A stretch of DNA of 64,000 nt, taken from NCBI GenBank assembly GCA_001899635.1, contig MKVQ01000017.1, positions 62,001-126,000 on the forward strand, written 5' to 3'. The stretch's first letter is position 1, and each line of letters opens with the position of its first letter. This DNA comes from Myxococcales bacterium 68-20. GTDB lineage: Bacteria; Myxococcota_A; Polyangia; Polyangiales; Polyangiaceae. Shown piece by piece: positions 33,248 through 41,844 of this stretch. The translations under genes and the position numbers were made by a program. The notes beneath the pieces were generated by a model that was given only the letters and a program-made list of their open reading frames with translations, did not search any database and was not told where the DNA came from.

Positions 33248-33616
33248 TCACGAGTCTGCCGCGGTGACGCGAGCGACGATCGCGAGGAGCTCCTCGGTCG
33301 CGAAGGGCTTCGCCAGGTAGCCGGCGGCCGCGAGGCTCTTCGCACGCTGCGCGGCCATCGTGTCTCCCGTCACGACGACCACGGGAATGGAGGCGATGGT
33401 CGCGTCGCGGAGCATGCGCTCGCGGAGCTCCCAGCCGTTCATGACCGGCATCATCAGGTCGAGGAGGATGACCGCGGGCCGCAGGCCGTTCTCCAGCGCC
33501 GCGAGCGCTTCTTCGCCGTTCGCAGCGCTGACGACGCGGTAGCCCGCGTCCTCCAGCACGAGCTCCTCGGCTTCACGGATGTCGATGTCGTCATCGACGA
33601 GAAGGACGACGCTCAT
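33248..33616 (-). CDS. Single-domain response regulator (CheY-like)
   Basis: 122 aa, just one receiver domain. The acidic pocket is in LVDDDIDIRE, the phosphorylated Asp in VILLDLMMPVMNGWE, the switch Thr in VVVVTGD and the Lys in YLAKPF, so all receiver residues are intact. There is no output domain, so it must act through protein contact or as a phosphorelay intermediate. It starts six bases after the histidine kinase stop, which makes the kinase its obvious partner. It ends 120 bp before cassette 4; whether it feeds into the array is unknown. Confidence 0.93.
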   Translation of the reverse strand: MSVVLLVDDDIDIREAEELVLEDAGYRVVSAANGEEALAALENGLRPAVILLDLMMPVMNGWELRERMLRDATIASIPVVVVTGDTMAAQRAKSLAAAGYLAKPFATEELLAIVARVTAADS

Positions 33617-33622
33617 GCTGCC

Positions 33623-35002
33623 CTACCGGCCCATGAGCGGAGACTCGACGAGGAACGCGTCGTCGATCTTGGGAGCGAGCGGGAGCTCGACATCGAACAC
33701 GGCGCCTTTTCCGGGCTCGCTCTCGACCGAGATCGTGCCGCCGTGCATGCGCACGATCCGGCGCGCGATGTAGAGCCCGAGTCCGAGCCCACCGTAGTGC
33801 TGTACGGAGACGCCGCGTTCGAACGGGTTGAAGAGTCGCTTCATCGCTTCGGGCGAGATGCCGATGCCTCGATCGCGCACCACGAGGTGGGCTCGACCGT
33901 CCTTGGCGGTGACGTCGACGGTGATTGGGCGCCCTTCCCCGTACTTGATCGCGTTGTCGAGGAGGTTCGAGACGACCTGCTCGAGCCTCGCGGAGTCCCA
34001 CGTCCCGACGACCGAGCCGGCACCACGCAGCTCGATCGCGCATCCTTTCAGCTGACGCCCGGCCTCCAGCGAATCGATGACGCCGCGGGTCAGCTGGACG
34101 AGATCGACCGACTCGCGTTCGAGCTTGATGCGCCCGATCTGGAGTCGGGTCGTGTCGAGCATCTCGGTCACGAGGAGCTTCAGGCGATGGACTTGTCGCC
34201 TCAGGACCTTCGTCGCGCGCGCCGCGCCGTTGGGCAAGTCGGCCTTCTCGAGCCTGCTCAACGTGAGCTCCATCGCCGTGAGCGGGGTCGCGAGCTCGTG
34301 GGATGCGATGCGGATGAAGTCGTCGCGGACGCGGAGCTGGCGGCTCTGCTCGCGCTCGAGCTCCAGCACGCGCTCCGCGTCGAGTGACAGATGGCGCCCC
34401 GTGTCGGGCTCCGGCCCATCGGGCTCGAGATCGGCGATGCGCTCCCAGCTCTCGACGCAGTCCTTCTCGAGATCGAACTCGTTCTTCTCGAGAGCGAGCT
34501 CCTTGCCCAAGGGCTCGAGCCCGTCGTGGAGCATCGCATTGAGCGGGCACGAGATGAACGTCTGGCCGCCCGCTGCGACGATGCGCTGGTAGGCGCGGAG
34601 CCCGAGGAGGTGACGCCATCGGCCACGGATCAATCCGTCGGTCCAGCTGACCACCTCGAAGTCGACGAAGCCGTTCGCGACGAAGAACGCGGTCGTGTTC
34701 TCGAAGACCTCCTTCGGAGTGCTGCCACTGCTGACGTGGTAGCCGACCTCCTCGAAGTACTCTCGAATGCGGCGCCCCATCTCGCGCACGAGGACACGAA
34801 CCGAGGCGGGGTCGTAGAGCGAGAGGGTTCGTCCGAGCCCGTAGAGGACAGCCTCGTAGAGCGTCGCGCGGAACCGGGTCCGCTCGTCTTCTCCGCGCTT
34901 CTCCGCCGAGGCGAGCCGGCGTTCCAGCTCCTCGATTCGAGCACGGAGCTCGGCGACTTCATCCCCCCGCTCGCCACGGACCTCGGCCAACTGTTCCGAC
35001 AC
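33623..35002 (-). CDS. Cytoplasmic sensor histidine kinase
   Basis: 459 aa from GTG at 35002. Residues 1-45 form a charged coiled coil. About 50-210 is an unassigned sensory domain with no membrane span. Next comes HisKA with the phospho-acceptor in FIRIASHELATPL and the HATPase_c boxes: N in SNLLDNAIKYGEG, G1 in VRDRGIGISPE, F in LFNPFERG and G2 in YGGLGLGLYIARRIV. Both catalytic halves look complete. With no transmembrane segment it should read an intracellular signal. It forms an operon with the receiver gene. Confidence 0.92.
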   Translation of the reverse strand: MSEQLAEVRGERGDEVAELRARIEELERRLASAEKRGEDERTRFRATLYEAVLYGLGRTLSLYDPASVRVLVREMGRRIREYFEEVGYHVSSGSTPKEVFENTTAFFVANGFVDFEVVSWTDGLIRGRWRHLLGLRAYQRIVAAGGQTFISCPLNAMLHDGLEPLGKELALEKNEFDLEKDCVESWERIADLEPDGPEPDTGRHLSLDAERVLELEREQSRQLRVRDDFIRIASHELATPLTAMELTLSRLEKADLPNGAARATKVLRRQVHRLKLLVTEMLDTTRLQIGRIKLERESVDLVQLTRGVIDSLEAGRQLKGCAIELRGAGSVVGTWDSARLEQVVSNLLDNAIKYGEGRPITVDVTAKDGRAHLVVRDRGIGISPEAMKRLFNPFERGVSVQHYGGLGLGLYIARRIVRMHGGTISVESEPGKGAVFDVELPLAPKIDDAFLVESPLMGR

Positions 35003-35237
35003 CCGAGTGCTCCTTTTGCGGGGTGAAATCTAGTGCGAGCGTCCTCGTGCGCAAGTGAAGCGGGAGCGTGCGATCGAGATGCTCATCGGATGCTCCACGG
35101 GCCTCGCCGCCGGCGCGCTCGTGTTCCGACCGAGGCGCCACGAGCAGCCCCCGGCGTGCTTCTCACGCTACCGTTGCGCGGCGCCGCGCGAGCTCGAGCT
35201 CCTCCTGACGAAGCGCGGCCGCGCGATCCGTCTACCT

Positions 35238-36317
35238 CTACCCCTGCCGTGCCGCTCGCCGATGCAGGAGGACCCGAAGCGCGCCCGCCATCTCGAGCAC
35301 CGCGTCGCGTGCCGTCCGGCTGATCCCGACCATGTTCACGAAGCCATGCAACTGCTCGGGGAAGCGTCGCAGGCTGACGGGCGTCCCCGCGCGGGTGAGG
35401 GCGTCGGCATACGCCTCCCCCTCGTCGCGCAGCGGATCGAACCCTGCGGTGACGACGTACGCGGGCGGCAGACCAGCGTGGCTCGAGGCGACGAGAGGAT
35501 TGCGGCGCCAGTCCGGATGGCCGTCGGTGTCCCGCATGCCGTACTGCGCGTCGAACCAATCGATGCTCGCCTTGGTGAGCATGAAGCCCTCGCCGAACAA
35601 GTCGAGGGAGCGCCACGGCGGACGCCTGTCCACCGGCGGGTAGATGAGAAACTGACACGCGGGAAGGACCTCGCCGGCTTCGCGCGCCATGAGTGAGACG
35701 ACGGCGGCGAGGTTGCCGCCCGCGCTGTCGCCACCAACGCCGACGCGATCCGGATCGGCGCCGAGAGACGCGGCATGCTTCTTCGCCCACGAGAAGGCTG
35801 CGAACGCGTCGAGCGGCGCCGCCGGGAAGCGGTGCTCGGGGGCGAGCCGGTAATCGATGGCGAGGACATGCACGCCCGAGTACCGACAGAGGTAGCGGCA
35901 TGGCGCATCGTGCGTGTCGAGGTCGCCGAAGACGAAGCCGCCGCCGTGGAAATAGACGAGCAACGGGCGCGGGTGCGACGAGTCGAGCTCGACGACCGGC
36001 GCGTAGTGGCGCGCGCGAAGCGGGCCTTTGGCACCGTTCACGGTGAGATCACGGACGGTCCCCACGGCAAGGCGCTCGCCGCCGGCGATGCGGGCGCTCT
36101 TCGCCTGCTCGGCGCGGTACCGCTCGAGGGTCATGCTCCCCGGCGAGAGCGATCGGCCGCCGACCTTGATCATCAGGGCAAGCTCGGGCTCGAGCTCGCT
36201 GCCCTCACGAACGACGGGACCGCCAGAGAGGGCACGCTGGATCGAGACAGGGAGGGCGCTCGCCACGCGACCTGCACGGTAGAGCAAACGCTCGTCGAAG
36301 CTCTTCACACCGCCCAT
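35238..36317 (-). CDS. Alpha/beta hydrolase, hormone-sensitive-lipase-type esterase
   Basis: 359 aa from ATG at 36317; an in-frame ATG 16 codons upstream is less likely. The oxyanion-hole motif HGGG occurs in YFHGGGFVFGD, the nucleophile Ser in GGDSAGGN, the acid Asp in GFDPLRDEG and the His in EQLHGF, which is the complete catalytic set of the HSL family (esterase group IV). There is no signal peptide, so it is cytoplasmic. It should hydrolyse short- to medium-chain esters; the substrate is unknown. The 235 bp to the kinase gene show no other gene. Confidence 0.92.
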   Translation of the reverse strand: MGGVKSFDERLLYRAGRVASALPVSIQRALSGGPVVREGSELEPELALMIKVGGRSLSPGSMTLERYRAEQAKSARIAGGERLAVGTVRDLTVNGAKGPLRARHYAPVVELDSSHPRPLLVYFHGGGFVFGDLDTHDAPCRYLCRYSGVHVLAIDYRLAPEHRFPAAPLDAFAAFSWAKKHAASLGADPDRVGVGGDSAGGNLAAVVSLMAREAGEVLPACQFLIYPPVDRRPPWRSLDLFGEGFMLTKASIDWFDAQYGMRDTDGHPDWRRNPLVASSHAGLPPAYVVTAGFDPLRDEGEAYADALTRAGTPVSLRRFPEQLHGFVNMVGISRTARDAVLEMAGALRVLLHRRAARQG

Positions 36318-36411
36318 TGTCGTGGAGTCCGACGGGCTCGAAAAGAGCGCAATCGAAGCGGGCACCGCGCGGCCGAAATCGACTTTCGGCTACATGGAGA
36401 GCGTCGCGCAG

Positions 36412-37209
36412 TTACTTCTTCCGCTTGCCGCCCTTGGGCTTCTTCTTCGGGCCCTTCGCCTCCGGCTTCTCGGCGCTTGGTTTCTCGGCGCGCTCGGCCT
36501 CGTCTTCCATCCCGCCCGTCTTGCCTTCCAATGCCCGCCACGGCTTCGGGGCGATGACCCAGTGGCCGTTGATGAAGGCGAGGCCATCGTAGGCCGTGCC
36601 TACGTCCTTCCCGGGCTCGACGAACTTGAAGCGGAAGAAGAGGACCGTGGGCGAGAGGTGCTTTGCCACCTTCTTGTAGCCAGCAGGGAACTCCCTCGCG
36701 TTGCCGGTCCCCTTCGCGATGTCCGAGCCGGTCGCGGCCCAGACCTTGATCTCGGTCTGACCGGGCTTCGGCTTGATGACCGCTTTGTTCGAGTCCCAGT
36801 CTTTCGCCTGAGCAGCCTCGACCTTAGCCGCGGTCTTCGCGTCGAAGAGAGTCTTGTAGTCGCTCGACGTCGGGCGGAGCGATCGCGTGAGCGCGAGATG
36901 ATCGGCGTTCGGAGCGACGAACTGCTGGAGCAGCGCGCGCGCTCCGTCCTCGTTGCCCTGGAGGATCGCCACGCTCTCCGGCTTGTCGCTCGCGTCCGTG
37001 ACGCGAGCTTCGCCTCGCTCACCTCTCTCGGTGTCGCCCTTGCTCTCGGAGGTCGAGACGTCGGCGACCGGCTCTTCGACCTCGGCAGACGCCGTCGAAT
37101 CGGCCACCATCGGCTCGCGCTTTCCACCGGCGCCGCCGCCGCATGCGACGAGCGCCATGAGGAACAGGGAGCCTGCCACCCTTCTCGCGAAGGACGGCCA
37201 GATGCTCAT
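36412..37209 (-). CDS. Lipoprotein with Lys/Gly-rich tail
   Basis: 265 aa from ATG at 37209, overlapping the TPR gene stop as ATGA; the open frame to 38757 is a shadow. The signal peptide ends LMALVACGGG. An acidic, Ser/Thr-rich spacer is followed by a globular domain from about residue 85 (ALLQQFVAPNADHLALTRSL) that looks like a nutrient-binding or 'hypothetical lipoprotein' fold. The last 30 residues are strongly basic (KGPKKKPKGGKRKK), which could contact polysaccharide or nucleic acid. Last gene of a four-gene operon. Confidence 0.75.
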   Translation of the reverse strand: MSIWPSFARRVAGSLFLMALVACGGGAGGKREPMVADSTASAEVEEPVADVSTSESKGDTERGERGEARVTDASDKPESVAILQGNEDGARALLQQFVAPNADHLALTRSLRPTSSDYKTLFDAKTAAKVEAAQAKDWDSNKAVIKPKPGQTEIKVWAATGSDIAKGTGNAREFPAGYKKVAKHLSPTVLFFRFKFVEPGKDVGTAYDGLAFINGHWVIAPKPWRALEGKTGGMEDEAERAEKPSAEKPEAKGPKKKPKGGKRKK

Positions 37210-39251
37210 TTCAGGCCCTCGCTGCCGACGAACTCGTCGGGCCAATCGTCTCCCTCGAACGGCCAGTACTCCTCGTTGTCGCGCAGGTAACGCGCGGCAT
37301 CGAGCGAGTCGATCGCGTCCTTCGGTAGATAGCCGGCGTTGATCGCCTCGATCTCCACCTCGAGCGCGCGCTTCTTCCCGAGCACCGACTCGATGCGCCC
37401 GAGGCGCGCGCGCCGTAGGAGTCGCGAGAGCCGGAGGTCGAGGCGATGGAGAGCATCCTTCGCGAGCGCGCTCTCGGCGACGGCGAGCTCGTTCCGTATC
37501 CCTTCGATCTCGCGCGTGAGCGCCGCGGCATAGGCGGCGTCTGCGCGGAGGAGGTCGGGAAGATCCTTGCCCTCGGCCTGCGCGGCGGCGGCCTCGGCGG
37601 CAACGGCCGCGCCCTGACCGAAGCGCTCCTCGAGCTCGGCGAGCTCCTTCCTGAGAGGCGCGAGCTTGTCTGCCGGCGCGCGAGCCTGCTCGAGCTCGTC
37701 GATCTGACGGCGCACGCCGTCGAGCGCGGCGCGCGCGTCGTTGGCCTTCTCCTGCGGATCGCCGCCCTCTTCGACGGCCGGACGCACACCGCCGGTCGTG
37801 GCCAGACTCCGCTGCATGTCGCCGAGCGTCCCGAGCGTGAGGCGAAGCCCGCTCGTCTCGCGATCGAGCACGGCACGTCGCTTCGCGATCTCGCCGTAGA
37901 CCGGATCGACTCGGACGAGCGCGGCGACCGCGCGGAGCTGCTCGGCGGTGACGGCCGCGCCCGCGGCGTCGGTCCCGGCGGCATCGGCACCGCTCCGCGC
38001 CGCGGCGAGCAGCGCCCGCGTCCCGCGCTCGCTCTGTCCGAGCCGGCGAGCGGCATCGCGCGCGGGCTCGTAGTCCCGGAGGAAGGCCTGGAGCTTCGCG
38101 TCCGCGGAAGGAAAGCGGCAGAGCGCGAGGTCGATGTACGCGTCGAGGACGCGAGCCTCGTCCTCGTAGTGGTGATGCACCTTGAGGCTCGCGAGCTCGT
38201 CGAGCAGATCGCGCGCGCCCTGGTAGTCCTTCTTCTCGTAGCGCGTGGTCGCGGCCTCGTAGAGCGCCTCCGCGAGGCGATCGGAGTCGCGCGGCACGAG
38301 ATAGTAGTAGTAGCGCGCGTCGTCGTGACGGAGCTGCTCGTGCGCGACGCGACCGAGCGCGAGGCGCGCGAGATCGCGCACCGCGAAGAAGCGCTCGTCG
38401 GCGAACACGGGCACCGATTTGTCCTGGCGCTTCGGGTCGGCGACCTTGCAGAACAGGTTCTCGCCTTCCTTCATCCGGCCTCGCTCGACCTGGATGAGCC
38501 CGGAGAGGTACGTCGCCTGCGACCAGAAACGCGACGTCTGCGGGACCTCCGCATACGCAGCGAGGGCACCGTCGGGATCGCCGGCCGCTTGCTTCGCGCG
38601 ACCGCGAAGGTAAGCGATCTCGGCGCGCACCTCGGGCGGAGCAGAGGGCGGCACCGCCTCGAGATCGGAGAGGCCCTTGTCGTAGGCGCGCGTGTCGAGC
38701 GCGATCTCGACGATCCGCCGGACGGCGCGGCGCGCGTAGGGACCGTATTGGTCCCACGATCCCTTCGCCGCGAGCGAGCGCCGGAGATAGGCACGCGCGG
38801 ACTCGTTGATCCCGGCCGACGCGAGCGCATGACCGAGGAGGTAGAGCGCCGCGCGCCCCTCCGGAGTCTCGGCCGAGACCTCGAAGCGGGGGTGCTCCAC
38901 GATCTCGGTGAGCTTCGCGATCGCCTCGTCGTGACGTCCCATCGAGACGAGCGCCTCGATCTCGGCGACGCGCTCGGAGAGGCGCTCGGTCACGCCCTCT
39001 TGCGACCCGAGCCGGCGCTTCTGCATCGCATCGTGGTACGCGCGCATCCGATCGCCGCGCGTCGGATCGACGGATACAGGAGCCGCGGCCTTCGGCGGAG
39101 GCGGAGCCGGTTCGGGCGCCGGCTCGGCCGCCTGCTCGTCCGTGGGAGAAGGCGGAGTGGTGGACGGCGCCGGCGCTTGTGCGTGCGCGATGACGATCGA
39201 CGACACGACGGAGAAGCAGACGCCGAGCGCAATGGGGCGTCGCATCGTCAC
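37206..39251 (-). CDS. Large periplasmic TPR protein (GltC-like?)
   Basis: 681 aa from ATG at 39251 (ATGA with the preceding gene). The signal peptide ends VIAHAQA. A Pro/Glu/Ala spacer leads to tetratricopeptide-like helices covering about 80-430, with phrases such as LYLLGHALASAGINESARAY and AYLRGRAKQAAGDPDGALAAY. A coiled-coil region follows near 500-620 (QIDELEQARAPADKLAPLRK). Size and position beside an outer-membrane barrel and a lipoprotein recall GltC of the Myxococcus gliding machinery, but I base this on architecture, not alignment. Confidence 0.72.
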   Translation of the reverse strand: MTMRRPIALGVCFSVVSSIVIAHAQAPAPSTTPPSPTDEQAAEPAPEPAPPPPKAAAPVSVDPTRGDRMRAYHDAMQKRRLGSQEGVTERLSERVAEIEALVSMGRHDEAIAKLTEIVEHPRFEVSAETPEGRAALYLLGHALASAGINESARAYLRRSLAAKGSWDQYGPYARRAVRRIVEIALDTRAYDKGLSDLEAVPPSAPPEVRAEIAYLRGRAKQAAGDPDGALAAYAEVPQTSRFWSQATYLSGLIQVERGRMKEGENLFCKVADPKRQDKSVPVFADERFFAVRDLARLALGRVAHEQLRHDDARYYYYLVPRDSDRLAEALYEAATTRYEKKDYQGARDLLDELASLKVHHHYEDEARVLDAYIDLALCRFPSADAKLQAFLRDYEPARDAARRLGQSERGTRALLAAARSGADAAGTDAAGAAVTAEQLRAVAALVRVDPVYGEIAKRRAVLDRETSGLRLTLGTLGDMQRSLATTGGVRPAVEEGGDPQEKANDARAALDGVRRQIDELEQARAPADKLAPLRKELAELEERFGQGAAVAAEAAAAQAEGKDLPDLLRADAAYAAALTREIEGIRNELAVAESALAKDALHRLDLRLSRLLRRARLGRIESVLGKKRALEVEIEAINAGYLPKDAIDSLDAARYLRDNEEYWPFEGDDWPDEFVGSEGLK

Positions 39252-40057
39252 TTCCCCACGGGCTTCGCCACCGCCTTCACGCGGAAGCGGAGATCGTACT
39301 TGCCGCTTCGATCGGACGGGAAATCGGCGCCCATCGAGGAATCGTCGATGATCTTCACCTGCACTTCGACCTTGTGGTCGCGCGGGACGTCGACGGTGAA
39401 CCGCGAGCGCTGCGAGGTGCGGAACGTCTCGTCGCGCGTGTCCTTGCGATCGACGTCGACGGTCACTGCATGACGGCCGGGCGCGACGGCGTGGTCGTAG
39501 ACCGCCGTCATGTCAGCGGCCGCGAACGTCTGCGGCGCGGTGAAGACGACGCCGTCGTCGAGCGAGACGGTGAGCCGACCGATCTTCGCGCGATCGCCGT
39601 CGGTCTGGAGCGCGACCGAGATGCGCGACTGATAGAGGTTGTCGGAGACCGCCGCGACGCGTGCCCGAAGCGCTGCGATGTCGGCGAGCAGGCGGTCGTA
39701 GTCGACGGGGACACCGGCATCGACCGCGTTGCTCGGCAGCTCCTCGGGCCGCGGCGTCAGCGGCGAGAGACGCCCTCCGTCGGTCGCTTCGCTCGGCGGC
39801 GGAGGCGGGGCTTCGTTCGTCGCCGTCGCCGCCGCTTTGGCGGCCTCCGCATTCGCGCCGTTCGTCTCCTCGGGGGGCGGCGCCTGCGCATCGACCTTCG
39901 CCGCCGGCGCAGGCTTGGGCTTCGCCGCCTTCGGCTTCGTCTGCGCGAGCGCCATCGTCGCGAGCACGGGCGTGCACGCGACCAGCGCGGCGAGGAGGAG
40001 ACGGCGTAGACGACGACGAGAGCGCATCGAGAGACCGCCTCCCATGTTACGGGTCAT
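39248..40057 (-). CDS. Secreted Pro/Ala-rich protein with C-terminal beta domain
   Basis: 269 aa from ATG at 40057, selected because ATGA joins it to the barrel gene stop; ATGs at 40045 and 40027 are alternatives. After a twin-Arg-like basic n-region (MRSRRRLRRLL) and signal core comes a low-complexity stretch of Ala, Pro, Lys and Glu up to about residue 115. A coiled segment LLADIAALRARVAAVSDNLY follows, then a beta-rich domain (LTVSLDDGVVFTAPQTF, HAVTVDVDRKD). Annotators often label such proteins dihydrolipoamide acetyltransferase from the Ala/Pro linker; no lipoyl motif is present. Confidence 0.7.
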   Translation of the reverse strand: MTRNMGGGLSMRSRRRLRRLLLAALVACTPVLATMALAQTKPKAAKPKPAPAAKVDAQAPPPEETNGANAEAAKAAATATNEAPPPPPSEATDGGRLSPLTPRPEELPSNAVDAGVPVDYDRLLADIAALRARVAAVSDNLYQSRISVALQTDGDRAKIGRLTVSLDDGVVFTAPQTFAAADMTAVYDHAVAPGRHAVTVDVDRKDTRDETFRTSQRSRFTVDVPRDHKVEVQVKIIDDSSMGADFPSDRSGKYDLRFRVKAVAKPVGK

Positions 40058-40752
40058 CCGCCGAACGGGAAGAAGATGCTGACGCCGCCGGTGACGAGGA
40101 TGTCGTTGACCAGGTGCTCCTCCCCGATGAGCGTCTCCTTCAGGATGTGGTCGCGCACGTCGATCCGGACGGCGAACCATTTCCCGAAGTACCACTTGGT
40201 GCCGAAGCCGAAGCTCCCGGTGAGGCCCTGCGAGGTGGAGTCATCCGTCACGCCGCCGCCGAGCGCGGCATTGAAGTCGAAGCGGGTGATGCCTCCGCCA
40301 AACCAGCGGAGCTTGCCGTAGGCGAACGTCCACACGAGATGGCCGAAGTAGAGCCGGCCGGGACGGTTCGTGCGCTCCTCCACCTGGACCTGCGGATAGC
40401 GCCGCTCGTACGAGTCCGTCGCCGCCGTGCGAAAGCGCGTGAACTGGACGCTCGCCTCGAGCCCGAGGTCCTCACTGAAGTGGAACGTGTACGCGCCACC
40501 CGCGAGCCAGCTCGACGAGTACAGGTCGCCCGCGTAGTACCCGCCCATCCCCGAGAGCTCGTGGCGGAACGCTTTCGTGAAGAGGCGCTCCTGCACCCCA
40601 CGGTAGTGGCGGCCGCCGACGAGCTCCTGCTTGAGCTCCTCGTCGACACACTGGGCTTCCGCCCGTCCCGGCGCCAAACACACCAACGCGCCGAGGGCAG
40701 CTCCGAGGACGACGGACGTGGTCCTACTTCGTGAGGGCCAGGCGCGCCGCAT
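40054..40752 (-). CDS. Outer-membrane beta-barrel protein (myxobacterial OMP_myx_plus type)
   Basis: 232 aa with a cleavable signal ending PGRAEA. The mature protein begins with CVDEELKQELVGGRHYRGVQ and then shows eight or so amphipathic strands, each with aromatic ends, such as GLEASVQFTRFRT and KWFAVRIDVRDH. The C-terminus VTGGVSIFFPFGG is strand-like. The pattern matches the small barrel family common in Myxococcota, to which the gliding proteins GltA/GltB also belong. It heads an overlapping operon; the 164 bp before it (40753-40916) should contain the promoter. Confidence 0.83.
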   Translation of the reverse strand: MRRAWPSRSRTTSVVLGAALGALVCLAPGRAEAQCVDEELKQELVGGRHYRGVQERLFTKAFRHELSGMGGYYAGDLYSSSWLAGGAYTFHFSEDLGLEASVQFTRFRTAATDSYERRYPQVQVEERTNRPGRLYFGHLVWTFAYGKLRWFGGGITRFDFNAALGGGVTDDSTSQGLTGSFGFGTKWYFGKWFAVRIDVRDHILKETLIGEEHLVNDILVTGGVSIFFPFGG

Positions 40753-40916
40753 TGGGGCCCATAGTCGCTTGCGGCGGCGTCGAGCACAAGACCACGTCGA
40801 GCCGGGGGTTCCGGATCGGGTCGGTGACCTCGATCGGGGCCCGGACTATCGAGCGGGATACGCGAGGCCGGAACCGACGACCACCGGCGGGGAGCCGTCC
40901 CCGCGACTCCGGCGCG

Positions 40917-41588
40917 CTACGACCACTCTTCTTTGAGACGACGCATGTCGGTCTGCATCCCGCGGAGCGATCGAGGTGCCTCGTCGACGAACTCCTCGAC
41001 CGAGCCCGCGCCTTCGCGGACGACCATCGGCGGCTGCACCGTGAGATCCACGACCGTCGCCGGGACGAGGCCGCCCGCGCCGCCGTCGAGCACGAGGCCG
41101 AGGCCCGAGAAGTCGTCGTCGAGCTCGCGCGCGTCCACGTGAGGGTCCGCGCCGGCGCGCTGCGCGGTCGTCGAGATCACCGGGCGCCCGAGCGAGCGCA
41201 CCACGTTGCGGATGACCTCGTGGTTGGGGACACGGATCCCGATCGTCTTGCGCTTCGTCTGGAGGAGGCGCGGTACCTCGCGCGTCGCCTCGAGGATGAA
41301 GCAGTAGGGACCAGGAAGAAACCGCTTGAGGATGCGGTAGGTCTGGTTGTCGACGATGGCGTACTTTGCGATCTCGGAGAGGTCCGGACAGATGAACGCG
41401 AGCGGCTGCGCGCGGTCCATTCCCTTGATCTGGTACAGGCGATCGGCGGCCTTCTTGTTGCTGATGTCACAACCCAACCCGTAGACGGTGTCCGTCGGGT
41501 AGCCGATGACCTCGCCGGCAGCGAGGGCGTCGACCGCGCGCTGGATCTTGCGCGGCTCCGGGTGAAGTGGGTTGACCTGAACGAGCAT
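40917..41588 (-). CDS. YrdC-domain protein, YciO-like (threonylcarbamoyl-AMP family)
   Basis: 223 aa from ATG at 41588; the upstream frame to 41744 lies in low-quality sequence. YrdC-domain motifs are present: GEVIGYPTDTVYGLGCDI, KRKTIGIRVPNHEVI and GRPVISTTAQ. The KRKTIGxRVP stretch and the N-terminal HPEPRKIQRAVDAL are characteristic of the YciO branch rather than TsaC. TsaC makes threonylcarbamoyl-adenylate for tRNA t6A. YciO proteins bind the same nucleotide, and their physiological role is less settled. It is divergent from pilD. Confidence 0.88.
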   Translation of the reverse strand: MLVQVNPLHPEPRKIQRAVDALAAGEVIGYPTDTVYGLGCDISNKKAADRLYQIKGMDRAQPLAFICPDLSEIAKYAIVDNQTYRILKRFLPGPYCFILEATREVPRLLQTKRKTIGIRVPNHEVIRNVVRSLGRPVISTTAQRAGADPHVDARELDDDFSGLGLVLDGGAGGLVPATVVDLTVQPPMVVREGAGSVEEFVDEAPRSLRGMQTDMRRLKEEWS

Positions 41589-41844
41589 CGTTTCGCGTGT
41601 CCGGAGGGGCGGGAGGGCGCGCACCGTACCAAACCGCGCGCTCGCGCGCGACCACGAGCGCGAGCGCACGACGTGGATGGCACCCCCGGTTGCCCCGGAC
41701 GTCACCCGGCCGTTTCCGCGCACGACCGCGCTCCTCGACCACACGAAGACGTGACACGCCTGCTACGATGAGCCGCTTGCCACGGCGACCGCCGTCCGCG
41801 GCCTCGAGCTCAGGGCGATCGCTCGTGATCCCAACGAATCATCG

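Noticed and set aside
36412-38757. 781-residue protein ending in the small lipoprotein
   Set aside because: The first two thirds are an out-of-frame shadow of the TPR gene; the lipoprotein signal peptide and ATGA overlap place the true start at 37209.
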